Positions 6,543 through 12,765 of a stretch of 12,765 bases of DNA are shown in pieces. Made by a program: the position numbers and the translations under genes. The stretch spans positions 2,874-15,638 of the forward strand of contig JANRBC010000119.1 in the NCBI GenBank assembly GCA_030727685.1. Reading direction: 5' to 3'. Source of the stretch: Ilumatobacteraceae bacterium. GTDB taxonomy: Bacteria; Actinomycetota; Acidimicrobiia; Acidimicrobiales; Ilumatobacteraceae. Under the pieces are notes generated by a model. It was given only the letters and a program-made list of their open reading frames with translations, ran no database searches and was not told where the DNA came from. The first letter of the stretch is position 1. Each line of letters starts with the position of its first letter.

Positions 6543-7748
6543 ATGAAGATTGAGAAGTTGCAAACTTTTGTCGTTGGCAATCCACCACCGCGTACGGGCG
6601 GTCGCTATTTTATTTTCGTAAAGCTAACCACTGATACTGGGGTCACCGGTATTGGTGAAATTTATACGGCGACTTACTCTCCGCAAGTGGTTTGCAAAGT
6701 TGCTGAAGATATTTTTGCTCGATACGTATTTGGTTCTGATCCGTTTCACATCGAAAAAATGTGGCGACGTACTTATGGTTCGGGCTTCTCGCATCGACCA
6801 GACTTCAGCACTGCTGGTGTAGTCAGCGGACTCGAAATGGCGATGTGGGACATCTGCGGCAAAGACACGGGCAAGCCGGTTTACGAATTGCTCGGTGGTC
6901 AGGTTCACGATCGCCTGCGTTGCTACACATATTTGTATCCACCGCATGAGTTTGATGCGCACTCAGACCACCCTCTTTACACTGACCCAGACATGTCAGC
7001 CGAGGCTGCGTTGCGTGAAGTCGAGCGCGGATTCACTGCTGTAAAACTCGACCCCGCTGGACCATATTCGGTTTATGACGGACGGCAACCGTCGCTAGCG
7101 ACGATTGATCGCAGCGTTCGAATAGTTGCTGCGATTCGAAAGGCCGTTGGCAATCGCGCCGATATTTTGTTTGGCACGCACGGCCAGTTCACGGCGTCGG
7201 GTGCGATTCGTTTGGCCAAGCAACTTGAGCCTTACGATCCAATGTGGTTTGAAGAGCCGATCCCGCCTGATGCGCCTGAAGAAATGGCCAAGGTTGCGGC
7301 GCACACGAGCATTCCGATCGCTACGGGCGAACGCTTGACCTCTAAATATGAGTTTGCGCACTTGTTACGTGTCGGTGGCGCGTCGATCATTCAGTTGGCC
7401 ACTGGTCGTTGCGGCGGCATTCTTGAAGGCAAAAAGATTGCATCGATTGCCGAGACATATCATGCGCAAATTGCACCGCATCTTTATTGCGGACCAATTG
7501 AAGGCGCGGCGAACATTCAATTGAGCACTTGCACTCCGAACTTTTTGATTCTTGAAAGCATTCAAGATTGGGGCGGTTTCCACGCCAAAATTTTGAAAAA
7601 GCCAATTCAATTCGAAGACGGTTATGTCATTCCGTCCAAAGAGCCAGGTCTTGGCGTTGAGTTGAACGAAGAGGTTGCACTCGCGCATCCGTATACGGGC
7701 ACTGACTTGCATCTCAACGAGCGACAAACACCAGCCGATCTGAGCTAA
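6543..7748 (+). CDS. enolase-superfamily (mandelate racemase/muconate lactonizing) protein, galactonate-dehydratase-like
   Basis: A 401-aa enolase-superfamily protein, expected to abstract the proton next to the carboxylate of a sugar acid or other hydroxy acid. Against E. coli D-galactonate dehydratase a constant offset of +28 places its key residues: Glu209 to Glu237 (FEEP), Glu235 to Glu263 (TGER), His185 to His213 (THGQ), His285 to His313 (APHLYCGP) and Glu310 to Glu338 (ILE). The first metal ligand, Asp183, falls on Gly211 and is therefore missing. The second-strand lysine motif reads VKLD (Lys168) rather than KxK, as in the galactonate/mannonate dehydratase group. So the fold and acid/base histidines are kept, but the metal site is changed; the reaction is uncertain. 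A hairpin spans the stop codon. Confidence 0.88.
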   Translation: MKIEKLQTFVVGNPPPRTGGRYFIFVKLTTDTGVTGIGEIYTATYSPQVVCKVAEDIFARYVFGSDPFHIEKMWRRTYGSGFSHRPDFSTAGVVSGLEMAMWDICGKDTGKPVYELLGGQVHDRLRCYTYLYPPHEFDAHSDHPLYTDPDMSAEAALREVERGFTAVKLDPAGPYSVYDGRQPSLATIDRSVRIVAAIRKAVGNRADILFGTHGQFTASGAIRLAKQLEPYDPMWFEEPIPPDAPEEMAKVAAHTSIPIATGERLTSKYEFAHLLRVGGASIIQLATGRCGGILEGKKIASIAETYHAQIAPHLYCGPIEGAANIQLSTCTPNFLILESIQDWGGFHAKILKKPIQFEDGYVIPSKEPGLGVELNEEVALAHPYTGTDLHLNERQTPADLS

Positions 7749-7769
7749 GGCGGCCAAGCCCCTTAACTC
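7742..7769 (+). other. hairpin over the stop codon of the dehydratase-like gene
   Basis: TAAGG (7746-7750) pairs with CCTTA (7761-7765). Inside it, GGC (7752-7754) pairs with GCC (7758-7760) around a CAA loop, with one bulged C. Outside it, GAG (7742-7744) can pair with CTC (7767-7769) across a C/A mismatch. No T-run follows, so this is unlikely to be a strong intrinsic terminator. It may protect the upstream mRNA end or lower expression of the transporter behind it. Confidence 0.45.
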
Positions 7770-7804
7770 GTTTCGCTGGTCAAACTTGTGAGACGCTCTT
7801 TATC

Positions 7805-9043
7805 ATGAGTTCAACGGTGCCGACGCGGGGAATTCGACCCAGTGAACTGATGGCGATAAAGCCGTTTCGCCTGTTATGGATAAACAGTTTTTTGTTCATC
7901 CTCGTGCAGAGCACTCAGCGCTTTGCATTTGTCTGGCTGGCCCTCGAACTCGGCGCTAAATCTGACATCAGCGGATTGATTCTTTTTGTGATGGGTATTC
8001 CGGTGTTGCTGATTTCTTTGCCCGTTGGGGTGATGAGTGATCACATGAATCGGCGCACGCTGCTAATGGTGAGTCAACTTGGTGCGTTGGCGATCACGAC
8101 CGTGATTGCCGTGATGGTTACGACCAAACAGATGACGATCAACTGGGCGATTATCGGGTCTTTTATTGCTGGCATATTTATCGCCATTGGTTCGCCGGTG
8201 CGCTCGGCGATTGTGCCGTCTGTCGTGCCGAGAGACAAACTTATTGGGGCGATTGCTGTTAATACGATCGGAAATAATCTTGGATTAATTATTGGCCCAG
8301 CAGTTGCAGGTCCGGCAATTGCAATTTGGGGGATTGAAGGCGCATTCTGGATTCAGGCATTACTCAACTTGTTTGGATTTTTTGCCCTGATCAATTTGCA
8401 ATTGCCTGCAAGTTTGAACACAGAGCGAAGACGACTGCGCGAAGAAATATTTGGCGGTCTGAGTTTTATCCTTGGGCACAAAGAAGTTCGAGCTTTTTAT
8501 GTTCTGCTCTGCGGCTCAATTTTGTTGATGCTGTCACCATGGATAGTTTTGGGTCCGCAAATCGCAAAAGAACAGGCTGGCGCCACGGGTAGTCAGACCA
8601 CTTTCATGTTTGCGATGCTCGGCGTAGGTCAATTTGTTACTTCAGTGGCAATCTTGCGTTACAACCACAAAATGATTCGAAAGGGCATGTGGTTCATGGT
8701 TGCTTTGTGTTGGGGTAGTTCAGTGCAAATAATCCTTGGTCAGTCAAGTTCGATTTTGATGATGAGCGCGATGCTTTTCGCCTGGGGAATGGGCGGTGGC
8801 TTTTATATGAACTTGAGCCAAACACTGATTCAGAACAACACGCCGCCGCAGGTTATGGGTCGGGTAATGGCGATTCACTCACTGATATTTTCGGGCCTCG
8901 CACCAATTGGCGCGTTAGCCGTCGGCATTATCGCCAGAAGTGTTGATTCTGCACCGATAACTTTTTCGATTACGGGCTTGTTGATGTTGGTGATTGCCGC
9001 ATACTTTTTGCTCACAAAGAAAAATCTGCGCGTTATGTCGTAA
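7805..9043 (+). CDS. major facilitator superfamily transporter (MFS_3/EntS-like)
   Basis: A 412-aa integral inner-membrane protein with about 12 hydrophobic segments (for example around residues 23-45, 57-77, 92-106, 114-137, 155-175, 179-200, 230-250, 266-284, 296-312, 317-336, 357-377 and 385-403). The loop 2-3 motif A is visible as GVMSDHMNRRTLL (75-87). The NNTPPQVMGRVMAIHSLIFSG stretch (344-364) is typical of the MFS_3 group that contains EntS-like exporters. The substrate is unknown; operon position suggests the pathway substrate or a product. The start at 7805 lies 56 nt after the dehydratase-like gene, the longest gap in the operon, and that gap holds a hairpin. No clear Shine-Dalgarno. 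Confidence 0.9.
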   Translation: MSSTVPTRGIRPSELMAIKPFRLLWINSFLFILVQSTQRFAFVWLALELGAKSDISGLILFVMGIPVLLISLPVGVMSDHMNRRTLLMVSQLGALAITTVIAVMVTTKQMTINWAIIGSFIAGIFIAIGSPVRSAIVPSVVPRDKLIGAIAVNTIGNNLGLIIGPAVAGPAIAIWGIEGAFWIQALLNLFGFFALINLQLPASLNTERRRLREEIFGGLSFILGHKEVRAFYVLLCGSILLMLSPWIVLGPQIAKEQAGATGSQTTFMFAMLGVGQFVTSVAILRYNHKMIRKGMWFMVALCWGSSVQIILGQSSSILMMSAMLFAWGMGGGFYMNLSQTLIQNNTPPQVMGRVMAIHSLIFSGLAPIGALAVGIIARSVDSAPITFSITGLLMLVIAAYFLLTKKNLRVMS

Positions 9044-9053
9044 ACTTGCCGTT

Positions 9054-9413
9054 ATGACAATTTCCTTCAGAGCAAGCGATATTTTGGCTGCAGATTTGGC
9101 GGCAAAGCCACTCGGTCAGCCTTCGGCTGAACCGTTGACTGGCGAAATCATGACCCGGGCAAAAGTCTTTCTTGACAACCCGACGGTTACTGCCGGCACT
9201 TGGGAGTGTGAACCAGGTGCGTCGCGCTGGGAGTTCACAACTCGCGGTGAAGTTATTTATGTTTTGTCAGGTCGAATGACCGTTCATCAAGACGGTGGGG
9301 ATCCGGTTGAACTTACAGCAGGTTCAAGTTGCATTTTTCCGATTGGCTGGAAGGGCAAGTGGACGGTTCATGAAACTTTGCGCAAAGTTTTTGTCGTCTA
9401 CCGCGAGAAATAA
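9054..9413 (+). CDS. Cupin_3 domain protein
   Basis: A 119-aa single-domain cupin. The core shows the family pattern: TAGTWECEPGASRWEF (46-61), GEVIYVLSGRMTVHQDGG (65-82), LTAGSSCIFPIGWKGKW (87-103), ending RKVFVVYREK. This is the DUF861/Cupin_3 type, found alone and in ureidoglycine aminohydrolase and EutQ. Such single-domain forms often have no assigned reaction, so isomerase, decarboxylase or accessory roles are all possible. I start it at the ATG at 9054, 10 nt after the transporter stop; a longer frame would begin inside the transporter gene. It is the last operon gene. Its stop is 3 nt from the stop of the converging decarboxylase gene, leaving no room for a terminator between them. Confidence 0.85.
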   Translation: MTISFRASDILAADLAAKPLGQPSAEPLTGEIMTRAKVFLDNPTVTAGTWECEPGASRWEFTTRGEVIYVLSGRMTVHQDGGDPVELTAGSSCIFPIGWKGKWTVHETLRKVFVVYREK

Positions 9414-9416
9414 TTT

Positions 9417-11000
9417 TTAGTTCGCAACGACCCGAATAAATTGTGGCGAGTTAGCTGCAAAACTATTTTGTAGTGCTGTCGCCAGTTGCTCTGGAGTCGT
9501 AACTTGCGTTGTTGCCCAACCAAAACCTTTGGCGATTGCAACCGGGTCATGCGAAGACACGTCGACACCTATTTGTTGAGCAGCCACATCGTCAAACGAC
9601 TCGCGAATTTGTTCGTAGCCACGGTTATCCCATAACAGCAGAACGATTTTGCTGTTTAGATCTTTGGCGGCTGCCATCTCGGCCACGGTAAACAACCAGC
9701 CGCCGTCACCAGCGATCGCCAAAACTGGTCTACTTGGTGCAGCGATGCTTGCGCCGATTGCCATCGGAAGTGCGCAACCGAGTGTGCCAAAACCATATGG
9801 TGCGAGCCATGATCGTGACTGTGTCGCGGGCAACCACCAGTGTGCGCTGTAGGCCAATTGCGTTGAGTCGAGTGCAACTATTGCGTCAGGCGGCAACGTA
9901 TCTTCGATTGCCTGTAACCATGGCTGAAATTTGATGTTGGTTTTTGTGCGTGCGTGCTCGCGCCAGGTTTTTGCTCGAGTCTGACCATTATGTGATTTTC
10001 GCTTTGTGAGTTTGGTTGTCAGTTCGCCCAGAGTAACGGCCGCGTCGCCGACTAGTGAAACAGTCGGTGATGTGCGTCGAGAAATCTGTTCTGGGTCAAT
10101 ATCGATGCGCACGACTTTGCCAGTGAAATTTAACGCTCGACCACCGTTGTAGAGATCAGTGTCTGAAAGTTCGGTGCCAACAACGACTACGACATCAGCC
10201 GACTCGACGTCACGTTGCACCCGACCGAACACAAGACAATTGCCAGCGCACAACTCGTGACTTGAAGACATCACGCCTTTGGCATTGCCGGTCAGCAACA
10301 CAGGTGCATCGAGTGCCTGAGCGAATGCAACAAGTTCTGAACCTGCGTTGACACAACCGCCGCCCGCGATCACGACTGGGTTTTGCGCAGAGTTGATTAT
10401 CTCGGTGGCGCGCAAGATTTCGCTCGGCGATGCAGTCGGTTTGACTGCGGCAAGTTGCTTGCGCGCGAATGGCGCGCACGGTTGGGCAAGAACATCCATC
10501 GGAATTGCAATGTGAACAGGTCGCGGTCGCGACGATGTAAAAACGTTGAAAGCACGCTCGATCAGCGCGGGCAACTGCGACGGATCGGTGACTGTTTCGC
10601 TGAAGGCGCAAACCGACTCGGCAATTTTGGCTTGATCAGGCAAGTCATGTAGCGGCCCGAAACTCTTGCCGAGAGCGTCGGTTGGGGTGGTCGAGGCGAG
10701 CACGAGCATTGGTCGAGAATCGTGATAGGCCTGCGCGATTGGGGTCAATGCATTGGTGACGCCCGGGCCACTGATTAATACGCAGACACCTGGGCGACCA
10801 GTGATGATCGACCAACCGTCAGCCATGAAACCCGCGCCTTGTTCGTGACGGGGTGAAATTGCTCGAACACCAGAGCGGTGCAAACCACGGTAAAGCTCGA
10901 TGTTGTGCACGCCCGGAATGCCAAAGACAACATCGACACCGTATTCGCGGGCGAGCAAATCAATTATCGCTTCACCGACGCGAAGTTGGTTGTCAGCCAT
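9417..11000 (-). CDS. aruI: thiamine-diphosphate decarboxylase, probable 5-guanidino-2-oxopentanoate decarboxylase
   Basis: A 527-aa ThDP enzyme of the acetolactate synthase/decarboxylase fold. The N-terminal pyrimidine-binding domain has FGIPGVHNIELYRG (26-39) and PRHEQGAGFMADG with catalytic Glu53. The central domain is the usual DHS-like fold. The C-terminal domain has the ThDP motif starting GDGGW (431-435) and ending WDNRGY (457-462), with Asp in place of the first Asn of the common NN. The FGIPGVHxxELYRG, RHEQGAGFMADG and LHDLPDQ stretches resemble Pseudomonas AruI, which decarboxylates 2-ketoarginine to 4-guanidinobutyraldehyde. It lies 3 nt downstream of an AruH-like transaminase, which strongly supports this over plain acetolactate synthase; no small regulatory subunit is present. 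The exact keto acid remains an inference. Confidence 0.8.
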   Translation of the reverse strand: MADNQLRVGEAIIDLLAREYGVDVVFGIPGVHNIELYRGLHRSGVRAISPRHEQGAGFMADGWSIITGRPGVCVLISGPGVTNALTPIAQAYHDSRPMLVLASTTPTDALGKSFGPLHDLPDQAKIAESVCAFSETVTDPSQLPALIERAFNVFTSSRPRPVHIAIPMDVLAQPCAPFARKQLAAVKPTASPSEILRATEIINSAQNPVVIAGGGCVNAGSELVAFAQALDAPVLLTGNAKGVMSSSHELCAGNCLVFGRVQRDVESADVVVVVGTELSDTDLYNGGRALNFTGKVVRIDIDPEQISRRTSPTVSLVGDAAVTLGELTTKLTKRKSHNGQTRAKTWREHARTKTNIKFQPWLQAIEDTLPPDAIVALDSTQLAYSAHWWLPATQSRSWLAPYGFGTLGCALPMAIGASIAAPSRPVLAIAGDGGWLFTVAEMAAAKDLNSKIVLLLWDNRGYEQIRESFDDVAAQQIGVDVSSHDPVAIAKGFGWATTQVTTPEQLATALQNSFAANSPQFIRVVAN

Positions 11001-11003
11001 GAG

Positions 11004-12188
11004 TTAGTTGTTCTCTGAGCAGATTTTTTCGGCGAGGTTTCGAATTCTGGTACATGCGTCGCGCAAGATTTCAGAATCAACGGTTAGCGCAATGCGAATG
11101 TGGCCAGCACCACCGTTGCCGAAACTTTCACCGGGCATCACACTCACATTTGCTTGGCGCAACAGTTGCCAGGCGAATTCTTCGCCAGAAAGTTTTGTGC
11201 GACGCACATCAAGCATGATGAACATGCCGCCTTCGGGCATGCGCGCGGTGATGGCTTGCGAGCCTGCAAACGCATTTATTAATGTTTCGGCGCGCTGGCG
11301 AAATGCGAGACGAAGTCGTTCGACTTCTGGGTGTTTTTCGTTCAGTGCAACTGTGAGTGCATCTTCAATGAACGGCTGTGAGCCAAACAACATTGCTTCG
11401 GCAACGAGCACAAGGCGAGGGGTGACATCTGGGTGAGATGCAACCCAGCCGGCGCGAAAACCTGGCAGGGCGTGCGACTTTGAAATTGATGACACTGCAA
11501 GCGTGCGATGTCGTAGCTGCGGTCGATCAAACGGTGAGCAAAAAGGCACATCGAATGTCATGTCGGCGTATACCTCATCGCAGATGATCCATAAATCGTG
11601 GCGCTCGCAGACCGCGCCAATTTCGTCAATTTCTGTTTCTGTCAGCACAGCGCCGGTCGGGTTGCTCGGTGTATTTAACAACAAAACTTTTGTTCGTTTT
11701 GTGACAGCACGTTCGATTGCTTGCGCGGTGACGTGAAAATTGTCTTCTGGCCTAGTTGCAACTGGCACAAAAGTGGCACCCGATGCTGCGACTAGACCTT
11801 CGTATGTTGCGTAATACGGGTCGGGCACGAGCACTTCGTCGCCAGTTTGCACGAGAGTAAGAAGCGCAGTGCAAAGACCATTTTGTGTGCCCGCCGTATA
11901 GAGAATTTGCTCGGGCGATACTGGTACACCAGAACGCTTGGTCAGGTGATTGGCGATTGCAGTCAGTGTTTGAGGTTCGCCTTGACCATGTGCGTAGCGA
12001 GTGCGACCACTGCGCATGGCTTTAGCCGCCGTGTCGAGAACGCTTGCGGGCGGCGGCAAATCTGGTTCGCCGATTGACAACATGATTATTGGTTCGCCCA
12101 AATTTGCCCGACGCAAGCCCTCAGCATGAACTGCCCACTTGGCGGCGCCTAATCCTGCAAGGCGATCAGAAATTGGTGCGAACTTCAT
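11004..12188 (-). CDS. aruH: PLP aminotransferase, probable arginine:pyruvate transaminase
   Basis: A 394-aa class I/II fold-type I aminotransferase. PLP-site residues are visible: Tyr/Asn in LNTPSNPTGA (Asn176), Asp204 and Tyr207 in CDEVYADM, Schiff-base Lys237 in SSISKSHALPG, and substrate-carboxylate Arg365 in GHIRIAL. It matches Pseudomonas AruH along its length (LNxPxNPxGA, DLWxIxDEVY, SKSHAxxGxRxGWV, GGMFxMxDxRxTxLS, GExFGxxxAGHIR). AruH transfers the alpha-amino group of arginine to pyruvate, giving 2-ketoarginine, the first step of the arginine transaminase pathway. The next gene encodes the matching decarboxylase, 3 nt away. No Shine-Dalgarno precedes the ATG; a hairpin lies 14-50 nt upstream. 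A general aspartate-type aminotransferase is the alternative. Confidence 0.8.
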   Translation of the reverse strand: MKFAPISDRLAGLGAAKWAVHAEGLRRANLGEPIIMLSIGEPDLPPPASVLDTAAKAMRSGRTRYAHGQGEPQTLTAIANHLTKRSGVPVSPEQILYTAGTQNGLCTALLTLVQTGDEVLVPDPYYATYEGLVAASGATFVPVATRPEDNFHVTAQAIERAVTKRTKVLLLNTPSNPTGAVLTETEIDEIGAVCERHDLWIICDEVYADMTFDVPFCSPFDRPQLRHRTLAVSSISKSHALPGFRAGWVASHPDVTPRLVLVAEAMLFGSQPFIEDALTVALNEKHPEVERLRLAFRQRAETLINAFAGSQAITARMPEGGMFIMLDVRRTKLSGEEFAWQLLRQANVSVMPGESFGNGGAGHIRIALTVDSEILRDACTRIRNLAEKICSENN

Positions 12189-12201
12189 GACTATTAATCT
12201 A

Positions 12202-12238
12202 CGATTTCAAAGCGATCAAAAATTTTCGCCTGAAATCG
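12202..12238 (-). terminator. hairpin between ssrA and aruH: terminator or operator
   Basis: CGATTTCA (12202-12209) and TGAAATCG (12231-12238) form a perfect 8-bp inverted repeat. Nested inside, GCGA (12212-12215) pairs with TCGC (12226-12229), giving a stem of about 12 bp with a small internal bulge around an A/T-rich loop. It begins 9 nt after the tmRNA 3' end on the same strand, where ssrA transcription should stop. On the minus strand the sequence after the stem is TAGATTAATAG, not a clean U-run, so termination may be weak. Its position just upstream of aruH also fits a regulator-binding site. Confidence 0.5.
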
Positions 12239-12246
12239 CCAAACAA

Positions 12247-12630
12247 TGGTGGAGCTGGGGGGAATCGAACCCCCGTCCATCAGCCGTTGAGCGCCCGTGA
12301 TACGACTATTCCCGTAATGTCGCTACGCAGCAACGCCGACGGGTCGGTTACAAGTGCACTAGGTGCACAAGTCGCGGTGCAACTTTCTGCACGGTCATCG
12401 GTCTTTCACGACGTCATCGGTCTTTCCCAATGTCATTCCCCGCTTCTGTTGCCGGGCTGCGGTGAATTGGCCCCGTGCGACCTTGCGGCTCACGGTTGCT
12501 CTCTGCCACTTAATTAGGCGGCGAGAGCGAACTGCTTGTTGGCAGTTATTTTTTTGCCCCGTTTTACGAGTCTGAGCAACTCGAGTCGCACGCTCGAACA
12601 TCGAATCTGACGTCGAAACCTGTCAGCCCC
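12247..12630 (-). ncRNA. ssrA: transfer-messenger RNA (tmRNA)
   Basis: A 384-nt tmRNA that rescues stalled ribosomes by acting as tRNA-Ala and then mRNA. The 5' end GGGGCTGACAGGTTTCGAC pairs with the 3' end CAGCTCC-A-CCA (7-bp acceptor with the usual G-U pair; CCA encoded at 12247-12249). The T-arm is GGGGG-TTCGATT-CCCCC. The tag reading frame is at 12514-12543. Between the tag and the 3' domain lies a region with a 14-nt direct repeat (12394-12407 and 12413-12426) and a GTGCAC-TAG-GTGCAC hairpin (plus-strand sequence), presumably within the pseudoknots. One-piece, not permuted. It follows the probable end of smpB, a common gene order. Confidence 0.97.
12514..12543 (-). other. tmRNA proteolysis tag ORF (ANKQFALAA)
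   Basis: The resume codon GCC is followed by codons giving ANKQFALAA and a TAA stop. The upstream AATAACT corresponds to the AAUAGUC-like determinant before the resume codon in E. coli. With the charged Ala the tag is A-ANKQFALAA, one residue shorter than in E. coli. The terminal LAA is the usual ClpXP/ClpAP degron. Confidence 0.92.
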
Positions 12631-12634
12631 TTTG

Positions 12635-12664
12635 AACTTACGTAACACCTGCAGTCTATGGCAA
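12635..12664 (-). promoter_or_regulatory. candidate ssrA promoter
   Basis: On the minus strand TTGCCA (12664-12659) and TAAGTT (12640-12635) are separated by 18 nt, a plausible housekeeping -35/-10 pair. The -10 ends only 4 nt before the mature 5' end. The spacing is acceptable but tight, and read-through from smpB with RNase P processing is the alternative. Confidence 0.35.
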
Positions 12665-12703
12665 GCGTGTGCGAGATTGCTTGCCCGATCGCGGGCTAGA
12701 TAA

Positions 12704-12765
12704 TTATGAAGTGCCTTTGCGTTGTCGGCCGGCTTCGCGACGCATTTCAAGTTTTGATTCTTTCT
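12704..12765 (-). CDS. smpB: C-terminal fragment, probably SsrA-binding protein SmpB
   Basis: Only the last 19 codons and the TAA stop fall in the window. The readable tail is KESKLEMRREAGRQRKGTS, strongly basic, like the Lys/Arg-rich SmpB tail that follows the RNA-binding barrel and enters the ribosomal decoding centre. Mycobacterial SmpB ends in a comparable RRAKGMT-type sequence. It lies 73 nt upstream of ssrA on the same strand, the usual place for smpB. The fragment is too short to prove family membership; another basic-tailed protein is possible. Confidence 0.5.
   Translation of the reverse strand, partial: KESKLEMRREAGRQRKGTS

Noticed and set aside
9417..11000. Calling the ThDP enzyme acetolactate synthase large subunit (IlvB)
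   Set aside because: No small subunit or ilvC is adjacent, the motifs resemble AruI, and it is paired with an AruH-like transaminase.
12247..12320. A separate tRNA gene at the T-arm-like sequence
   Set aside because: Only the T-arm and acceptor are present here; the matching 5' strand lies at 12630, which is the tmRNA arrangement.
12287..12601. Open frames on both strands inside the tmRNA
   Set aside because: The region is explained by a complete structural RNA with paired ends, T-arm, tag and encoded CCA.
12514..12750. A 78-codon open frame on the minus strand ending in the tmRNA tag
   Set aside because: It runs through the tmRNA 5' domain and only shares its stop with the tag; it has no protein-like features and conflicts with the smpB-ssrA layout.
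1..12765. CRISPR array, insertion sequence, prophage or defence system
   Set aside because: No regularly spaced repeats, transposase, integrase or phage-like genes were seen; the window is filled by metabolic genes and ssrA.

Overview
The window looks like a piece of an actinobacterial chromosome of moderate GC content. The evidence is a mycobacterial-type (type II) MenB, an Stf0-type sulfotransferase like those of mycobacteria, an encoded-CCA tmRNA whose tag ends FALAA, GTG starts, and few strong Shine-Dalgarno sequences. A lineage such as Acidimicrobiia/Ilumatobacter-like aquatic Actinobacteria would fit, but that is an inference from protein style, not a demonstrated placement.

Layout. 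(1) Positions 1-2180, minus strand: a tight group transcribed leftward, made of an Stf0-like sulfotransferase, menB (menaquinone biosynthesis) and a SpoU/TrmH-type RNA methyltransferase cut by the window edge. (2) 2181-2253: a divergent promoter region with small inverted repeats. (3) 2254-9413, plus strand: a compact seven-gene catabolic operon. It encodes a PuuC-like aldehyde dehydrogenase, a 3-hydroxyisobutyrate-dehydrogenase-like reductase, a class II aldolase/adducin-fold protein, a zinc alcohol dehydrogenase, a galactonate-dehydratase-like enolase-superfamily protein, an MFS transporter and a Cupin_3 protein. (4) 9417-12188, minus strand, ending 3 bp from the cupin: a two-gene unit that strongly resembles aruH-aruI, the transaminase and 2-ketoarginine decarboxylase of the arginine transaminase pathway. 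(5) 12202-12238: a strong imperfect hairpin between ssrA and the aru genes. (6) 12247-12630, minus strand: tmRNA (ssrA), preceded by what is probably the C-terminal end of smpB at the right edge.

How the genes may work together. The plus-strand operon has the make-up of a pathway that oxidises an alcohol and an aldehyde, dehydrates or isomerises a hydroxy acid, handles a beta-hydroxy/keto acid, and splits or decarboxylates it, with its own transporter. I cannot name the substrate. Two of its enzymes lack textbook active-site residues: the dehydratase-like protein has Gly where the first metal-ligand Asp should be, and the aldolase-like protein has Ala where the class II aldolase Glu should be. 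The pathway is therefore probably not a standard sugar-acid route. AruH and AruI would turn arginine into 4-guanidinobutyraldehyde. The PuuC/KauB-like aldehyde dehydrogenase that opens the facing operon could supply the next step. The sulfotransferase coupled to menB raises the possibility of a sulfated quinone, by analogy with mycobacterial sulfomenaquinone. No stretch over 300 bases lacks a gene.
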